A stretch of DNA of 7,178 nucleotides from Desulfovibrionaceae bacterium UBA3823 (GTDB lineage Bacteria > Desulfobacterota > Desulfovibrionia > Desulfovibrionales > Desulfovibrionaceae): contig DFDR01000221.1 in NCBI GenBank assembly GCA_002369295.1, positions 1-7,178 on the forward strand, in the 5' to 3' direction. Under the pieces are notes generated by a model, which saw nothing but the letters and a program-made list of their open reading frames with translations, did not search any database and was not told where the DNA came from. This document shows, in pieces, positions 5,178 to 7,178 of this stretch; positions within the stretch are counted from its first letter, which is position 1; each line of letters opens with the position of its first letter. A program made the position numbers and the translations under genes.

Positions 5178-5591
5178 CTAGAAATTCTTGAAGGCTCGTT
5201 CGTCCGGCGGATCCACCTTGTCCAGCGCCGTGTTGGCGCATGACTCGACGGCATGGTTGATGCGCCTCATGTCCTTCTTGAGCTGCGCTGGCACCGGCAG
5301 GCCCATCGCGTCGCACTAGCCGGCGATGAAGAGGGCGTCGTGCATGGCGAGGTGGCTGCCGTCCACAGAGGCGCCGGCAGGTCGGCGTGCAGGATGGACG
5401 GGGCTTCGAGGGCCCTTTGCCGGTTTCCGCCCTGTCGTGCTGGGAAGGCGAGGCAGGGACAGGTGCATGGAGAATTCGTAGACGGCGTCGCTGTCCAGAA
5501 CGCCATCGGCGCGGTCGCCGGCCTGCGCCTGCACAGCGTTGGCCTGCTCCCTGCCCGAAGGATAGGGTTCTGGGCCGGAAGGAGCCGCCAT
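5178..5591 (-). pseudogene. Unknown gene interrupted by an in-frame TAG
   Basis: I do not recognise this gene. One frame from the ATG at 5591 to the TAG at 5180-5178 reads well at both ends. It begins MAAPSGPEPYPSGREQANAV and continues to DAVYEFSMHLS. It then has DGSHLAMHDALFIAG, a TAG at 5318-5316, and CDAMGLPVPAQLKKDMRR, ending near DKVDPPDERAFKNF. The helix-rich character on both sides of the TAG shows it interrupts one coding unit. The middle part (about 5350-5480) looks better in another frame (GNRQRALEAPSILHADLPAP), so a pair of compensating indels is also likely. The start is not backed by a good ribosome binding site and could be elsewhere. The gene lies between the DUF362 gene (113 bases upstream) and the secreted-protein gene (46 bases downstream), all on the minus strand. 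A simple nonsense mutation is the most economical reading. Confidence 0.5.
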
Positions 5592-5704
5592 GGAGGTCGC
5601 TTCTCTGCGCAGGGCACCGGCCGGGGCTGGGGAGCATTCCTGAGGCGCTGTCCCGAAGCGCGGGGGCGGGAGGCTCCGGTGCCAGGCCAGCCTGCCGGCA
5701 TCCT

Positions 5705-6634
5705 TCACGCGAAGCGGTCCATCCAGAGGCGCTTGAGGCAGCTCTTCAGCAGGCGCAGGGGACGGAAGGACGTGTGCTGGAGACGGCTGGGGAAGACAAA
5801 GCCTTCTGCGTTGAAGTCCTCAGGCCGAAGCCTCGGATACTCCGCTTCGCAGCCGCACGCTCTGCAGCCGGAATGTCCCCTGCGGATGAAGGCTCGCTGC
5901 AGGGGAACGTCTTCGGGTCGCTTTCCCAAGGCAAGGCAGACGGCCTCGTCGAGGGCCACGGGGCTTGAGCCTGCCCCCAGCAGGCCCAGCGCATAGGGCC
6001 GGCCGCCGGCAGGACCCGTCACGTGCATGGCCTCGATGCCGTCCAGCACGGCCGAGACGGGCGGAAGGAAGTCCATGAGGCTTGCCAGCATGTCGGCGAA
6101 GGCGTCCGGATGCTGTCCTTCCCTGCTGTGGCAGAGCGCCTTGCGCAGGCCCGGCACGAGGCCGTAGAGGTTCTTGCAGGCAAGCGTCAGGAGCATCTGG
6201 GAGTGGACCTTGACCCGGCCGACGGAGAGGATGGCGTCCGCCTCCTGGGCCTGCTTGGCGAGCATGAGGCTGTTTCCGCTGGGAAGACGCACAGCTTCGC
6301 CGGGGACAAGGCGCTGGACGGCAAGGCCAAGGGGCCTGAGCGCTTCGTCGAGGCCAATGCGCCTGGCAACCCCATGGACCGTCCCGAAGCCGGGGGAGTC
6401 TGCCACCGCGACGCTGGCGCCGCAGTCCTTGAGCCAGCCGCAGACGGCAGCGGCAACGGCAGGGCTTGTGCAGGCCAGAGGCACGGCGCGCAGGAGGTTG
6501 GGCTTCACCAGCACGCGAAGTCCGTGGAGATTTCGGCTTCCCCACAGCAATGCCTCCTCCAGCATCAAGGGGAGCACCCTGCCCGCAGCGGCCAGAGACG
6601 GACAGCGCTCAAGCACGACACGTGTCTTGCTCAT
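5705..6634 (-). CDS. DUF362 domain-containing protein
   Basis: DUF362 proteins are common in anaerobes and sulfate reducers. Their biochemical role is unsettled, and many carry an iron-sulfur ferredoxin domain. The 309-residue product shows the family landmarks in order: LRVLVKPNLL (39-48); a Thr-Ser-Pro followed by a long helix (56-72); VAVADSPGFG (75-84); and GRVKVHSQMLLTLACKNLYG (139-158), the usual K-x-H-x-x-x-x-T-x-x-x-K-N-x-x-G core. GPAGGRP (207-213) and a helix with ALDEAV (227-232) follow. The C-terminal part has a Cys cluster, CRACGC (257-262), but no CxxCxxCxxxC ferredoxin pair, so this is the short form. Start 6634 is chosen because AAGGAGG lies nine bases upstream; the longer frame to 6730 is unsupported. 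The gene looks intact and well translated. It is the first of three minus-strand genes; the two downstream of it are damaged. Confidence 0.9.
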   Translation of the reverse strand: MSKTRVVLERCPSLAAAGRVLPLMLEEALLWGSRNLHGLRVLVKPNLLRAVPLACTSPAVAAAVCGWLKDCGASVAVADSPGFGTVHGVARRIGLDEALRPLGLAVQRLVPGEAVRLPSGNSLMLAKQAQEADAILSVGRVKVHSQMLLTLACKNLYGLVPGLRKALCHSREGQHPDAFADMLASLMDFLPPVSAVLDGIEAMHVTGPAGGRPYALGLLGAGSSPVALDEAVCLALGKRPEDVPLQRAFIRRGHSGCRACGCEAEYPRLRPEDFNAEGFVFPSRLQHTSFRPLRLLKSCLKRLWMDRFA

Positions 6635-7178
6635 GAAAGGCAACCTCCTTGCAGTGCGATGCCAGCCGGCCGTCAGACGAAAAGGCTGAGCGGCAGGCGG
6701 CGGCGACGTCTGCCCCCGTCCCCGCGTCAAGGGACAGCGCCTTGCTATCCAGCGGCGCCGCGTTCCCGGTTCCGGGAACTGGCCTCAGCCGGCGCCAGCG
6801 GTCCGTCCGCTTCGGCGAGCCTCCAACGCCCTCTCAAGGCGTCATCTGGGCCGGCCCCCCATGAAAGCGGACGGCTTGGCGAGCTCGCGGCGCGCCGGGC
6901 CAGAGGGGCGCCCCCGCGGAAGCGGACAGGCCCGTTTTCTGCCCTGCGGGGCTGCGCGCGCCTGCGGCAAGGCCGCTGGCAGGACGCGGGAGCGACCGGC
7001 TCCGGCAGAGACTCTACGTCTGCGCCGGGAATCCGGCAAGACCGAGACGAAGGTTCGAGGCCCTCTCCGGCAGCCTGCCGAAGCTTGCGCCCCGATGGAC
7101 AGCCTGCCCTGCAGATGGGCAGGATGGAGTGCCGGGCGCTTCTGCGAAGGCGCCGTCAGGCGCAGACGCAGGAGGACG
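6635..7178. other. 544-base stretch without a supportable gene
   Basis: This is the region upstream of the DUF362 gene and should contain its promoter, but I cannot pick out -35/-10 boxes in the very G+C-rich sequence. The AAGGAGG ribosome binding site of DUF362 is at about 6644-6650 on the minus strand. Open frames such as 7039-6842 (minus) and 6649-6864 (plus) are Arg/Pro-rich and not protein-like. A plus-strand frame near the right edge (about 7050-7178, FEALSGSLPKLAPRW) could be the beginning or inside of a gene continuing to the right, but it is too short to support. Confidence 0.35.

Noticed and set aside
5253..5996. 247-residue plus-strand open frame
   Set aside because: It is antisense to the end of the DUF362 gene and the TAG-interrupted gene, and has no recognisable domain.
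7045..7075. Possible tRNA T-arm (GGTTCGAGGCC)
   Set aside because: The flanking bases do not form a five-pair T stem and no cloverleaf could be built around it.
1..7178. CRISPR array or a complete insertion sequence
   Set aside because: I saw no regularly spaced direct repeats, and no transposase gene with flanking terminal inverted repeats.

Overview
This is a G+C-rich bacterial window (roughly two thirds G+C by eye). It looks like the worn edge of a genomic island beside a more ordinary chromosomal stretch. The P4-type integrase pieces, the DUF362 protein and the small Sec-exported protein would suit a Desulfovibrionaceae-like deltaproteobacterium (Desulfovibrio/Bilophila type). That assignment is an inference from family flavour and base composition, not proof.

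Left part (1-1017): the C-terminal catalytic part of a P4-type tyrosine integrase enters from the left edge and ends at 469. An A+T-rich pocket follows, holding two overlapping and mutually exclusive hairpins (685-729). After it comes a 36-residue remnant (755-865) that reads like the N-terminal arm-binding domain of a second P4-type integrase. The layout suggests that two elements integrated side by side and the second integrase was later lost.

Middle part (1018-4761): two short unknown minus-strand genes overlap by ATGA (1619 down to 1018). Divergent from them is an excisionase/MerR-like helix-turn-helix gene (1932-2635) broken by a one-base frameshift near 2310-2326. About 850 bases without a convincing gene follow. 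Then comes an apparently intact class II Fic protein on the minus strand (4324-3488), divergent from a small plus-strand ORF (4507-4761) that resembles the tail of a plasmid/ICE primase or relaxase.

Right part (4762-7178): a block of four tight hairpins (4783-4918) lies where the 3' end of a small secreted-protein gene (start 5131, minus) should be, and that reading frame runs on through the hairpins into apparently foreign sequence. Upstream of it on the same strand are a gene interrupted by an in-frame TAG (5591-5178) and an intact DUF362 gene with a very strong ribosome binding site (6634-5705). The last 544 bases hold no gene I can support.

The clearest theme is decay. Four loci look truncated or broken: the second integrase, the helix-turn-helix gene, the TAG-interrupted gene and the secreted-protein 3' end. 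The Fic, DUF362 and coupled-pair genes have good starts and continuous coding. I see no defence system or other complete multi-gene novelty. The most unusual items are the hairpin block at 4783-4918, the competing hairpins at 685-729, and the uncharacterised ATGA-coupled gene pair.
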